Assembly: GCF_029867415.1 (NCBI RefSeq)
Contig: NC_081183.1
Location: 69,324,678-69,388,677 of the forward strand
Length of the DNA stretch: 64,000 nt
Direction of reading: 5' to 3'
Source of the DNA: Vicia villosa
Taxonomy: Eukaryota > Streptophyta > Magnoliopsida > Fabales > Fabaceae
Positions 61,934-64,000 of this stretch are shown here, one piece after another. The notes beneath the pieces were generated by a model. The model did not search any database. It was not told the origin of the DNA and worked only from the letters and a program-made list of their open reading frames with translations. How positions within the stretch are numbered: position 1 is the stretch's first letter; every line of letters starts with the position of its first letter. The translations under genes and the position numbers were made by a program.

Positions 61934-63250
61934 ATGGCTGGAAGGAATGACGTTGCGATTTCTGCTGCTTTGGAAGTTGTTGCTCAGGCCATGCAGAATC
62001 AGCATAATGCTAGAGGGAATGATGAGTCTCATAGCTTGAGTACGTTCCCAAGAGAGAATCCTCCTACCTTCAAGGGTAATTACGATCCAGATGGAGCACA
62101 TGAATGGCTTAAGGAGATCGAGAGGATCTTCCGGGCGATGGATTGTTCTGCAGTGCAGAAGGTACACTATGGTACTCATATGCTGGCTTGGGAAGCTGAT
62201 GACTAGTGGGTTGGTACTCCTTAGAGGTTAAAGACTATTGGTGACGTGATTACTTGGGCCGTATCCACAAGGAAGTTCCTAAGAAAGTATTTTCCCGAAG
62301 ATGTCCGGGGAAAGAAAGAGATGGAGTTCCTTGCGCTGAAACAGGGGAATTTGACTGTTACTGAGTATGCTGCTAAGTTCGTGGAACTTGTGAAGTTCTA
62401 CCCGGACTATAGTGAGGAGACTGCAGAATATTCGAAGTGTATTAAGTTTGATAATGGGCTGTGTCCGGAGATTAAGCGGGCGATTAGATAGTAGCAAATC
62501 CATAGGTTCGCAGAATTGGTGAATAGCTGTCGAATTTAGGAGGAAGATAACATTGCTCATTGTAAGAGTTTGAAGGAGAAGAAAGGGAAACTGTATCATG
62601 ATCGTAAGGAGCCTTATGATGCTCCTACTGACTAAGGGAAGCAGAAAGTTGCTGATGGGAAAAATTTAAGTGGGGGAGGAGCTCCTGCTTGTGTCAGATG
62701 TTATATATGTGGTGAACCAGATCACCGTGCTAATGAATGTGAGAATAAGTGGTTGAGGTGTTACAAGTGTGACAAGACCGGTCATCGTTGTAAGGACGAT
62801 GGTCCGACTTGTTTCAATTATGGGTAACAGGGTCATATTAGTACCCAGTGTCAAAAACCGAAGAAAGATGTTGATGCTGCTAAGACTAATGGCAGAGTGT
62901 CTGCTTTGAGTGGAAACGAGGACTCCAAGAAGGACAACTTGATTCGAGGTACTTGTTTTATTAAAAATGTCGAAGTAGTTTCTATTATTGATACCGGGGC
63001 TACTCATTCGTTTATTTGACTTGATTGTGCTACTATGTTGGGATTGCAACTGTCTTCTATGGATGGTAGTATGGTAATAGACACTTCTGCTAGTGGTTCT
63101 ATTACTACTACTTTTGTTTATAGGGAATGTCCTTTGACTATCTTTGATAAGATTTTTGTAATGGATTTGGTGTGTTTATCCTTGCACCAAATATGTGATT
63201 CTTGGGATGAAATGGTTGGAGTTCAACTATGTTCATATAAATTTTTATAA
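61934..63250 (+). pseudogene. Tekay-like Gag-protease with stops
   Basis: From MAGRNDVAIS the Gag domain runs through ENPPTFKGNY, EWLKEIERIF and YGTHML to TAG at about 62204, resumes at 62246 (FLRKYFPEDVRG, ALKQGNLTVTEYAAKF), and meets further stops near 62490 and 62535. Zinc knuckles lie at 62697-62745, 62758-62800 and 62812-62853, the last broken by a TAA. The protease site is IDTGATHSF near 62985, followed by TGA at about 63017. The frame ends at 63248. At least seven stops, no product expected. It matches the 17829-16219 protein but is more decayed. Confidence 0.85.
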
Positions 63251-63370
63251 TAAGATGTTGAGGTTTCCGAAGTTTGGTGATGGTGGAGAACTGATGTTGT
63301 TGACTACCAAACAAGAGACCTGTTGGTCAGTATTCTTGAGTAGTTTAGGACTAGTGAGTATTAAAGGTTA

Positions 63371-63584
63371 TTAGTCACTTGTGGTTGCTTGTGCATTGTT
63401 GGTAGTCACTTGCAGTTGCTTGTGCATTGTTGTTAGTCACTTGCGATTTCTTGTGCATTGTTAGTCACTTGCGGTTGGTTGTGCATTGTTTCTAGTCACT
63501 TGCGGGTAGCTTGTGCATTATATTGCTAGTCACTTGCGGGTAGCTTGTGCAATGTTAGTCATCGACGGTTGCCCATGCAATTGT
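63371..63584. repeat. Minisatellite of about seven units near 31 bp
   Basis: Units start with AGTCACTTGCGG at 63373, 63404, 63436, 63463, 63494, 63528 and (diverged) 63557, with spacings of 27-34 bp. Each ends near CTTGTGCATTGTT. Confidence 0.85.
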
Positions 63585-63840
63585 AATCAATTTGGTTATA
63601 GTGGATTAAGACCTTGACCGAGAGACACGAAATCACCTTGGCGGGTGGACTAGACTAGCTTGAGAGTTTCTCAAGTGAATTAGTATAAACATATATTGTT
63701 TTTTCCTTCTTGCACTTTATAGTTATTATCAAGAGTATAGAGTTTATTGTTTGGAGATAGGAGTTGTTTTTTATCAAAGTTTTGCCTGTTAAAAACCTGA
63801 TTCAAACTCCCCTTTCTAGTCTTTTTCGCACCTTCATTCT
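63585..63840 (+). repeat. SIRE/Maximus-like LTR end fragment
   Basis: CACCTTGGCGGGTGGACTAG and the final CTCCCCTTTCTAGTCTTTTT..CACCTTCA follow the pattern of the LTR ends at 52791 and (complement) 47851. The minisatellite may belong to this LTR. Confidence 0.6.
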
Positions 63841-64000
63841 ACATACTATGAGAAACTTTCATCTTCTCTTAGATAAACTTCACCTTTTCAGTAGTCTGTT
63901 GGACAATCTTAGGATCAAACACTACACTCTCCCTCGATTCATGCCAACATAAAGATGTCCTACACCTCCGACCATACAACGCCTCAAAAGGTGCTATTCT
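63841..64000 (-). pseudogene. Tekay-like integrase fragment, minus strand
   Basis: On the minus strand it reads ALYGRRCRTS and HESRESVVFDPK, matching the integrase segment at 13920-14070 on the same strand. It runs off the window end. Confidence 0.7.

Overview
The window is plant nuclear DNA, most likely from a legume of the tribe Fabeae (pea, vetch, faba bean or lentil group). The grounds are an intron-rich plant gene, TA microsatellites, MITEs, and the mix of LTR retrotransposons. The mix includes pieces resembling Ogre elements with LTRs of about 6 kb, Tekay/Del-like chromoviruses, and SIRE/Maximus-like copia elements. No prokaryotic feature (operon, CRISPR, Shine-Dalgarno site) is present. 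The species cannot be fixed from sequence alone, and family names for repeats are by recognition, not by a search.

Layout. 1-3540: the end of a pol-less Ty3/gypsy (Athila/Tat-like) element with a zinc-knuckle Gag-like ORF and a 3' LTR. 3541-11591: the 3' part of an Ogre-like element, with a hairpin minisatellite, a polypurine tract and a roughly 6.1-kb LTR. 11592-19879: a nearly complete minus-strand Tekay-like chromovirus whose gag-pol is broken mainly by stop codons. 19880-34078: remains of a CACTA (En/Spm, Ptta-type) transposon. One of its introns received a full minus-strand SIRE/Maximus-like element (20995-32618, TSD TGATA). The right LTR of that element was in turn hit by a 1.1-kb solo LTR (31286-32421, TSD CTAAC).

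34079-44760 is the gene island. It holds one apparently intact 14-exon gene (35510-43012) for a peroxisomal acyl-activating enzyme of the AAE17/AAE18 type (734 aa, PTS1-like end SKI). Its introns carry a hAT MITE and a SINE-like tail, and a short LTR begins 24 bp after its stop codon. A 54-codon acidic ORF lies on the minus strand downstream. 44760-45650 is a TA-microsatellite block around a 397-bp foldback element.

45651-64000 is again a retrotransposon mosaic: a Tat-like LTR and broken gag, a minus-strand SIRE-like LTR, an Ogre-like LTR fragment with TATA box, a plus-strand SIRE-like element truncated after integrase, a Tekay-like LTR with internal sequence on both sides, a long degenerate non-coding internal region, a second Tekay-like gag with stops, a copia LTR fragment and a Tekay integrase fragment.

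The most unusual system is the minus-strand SIRE-like element. After pol it carries a third ORF (22839-24277) in the position where relatives have an env-like gene. This ORF resembles the 'putative plant transposon protein' domain rather than an envelope. Dense arrays of the palindrome GGTCGACC occur in its LTRs and in the leader just before that ORF. The unrelated Tekay LTRs carry analogous arrays built on ACCGGTTAC. No retroelement gene here looks intact; the acyl-activating enzyme is the only gene that reads cleanly from end to end.
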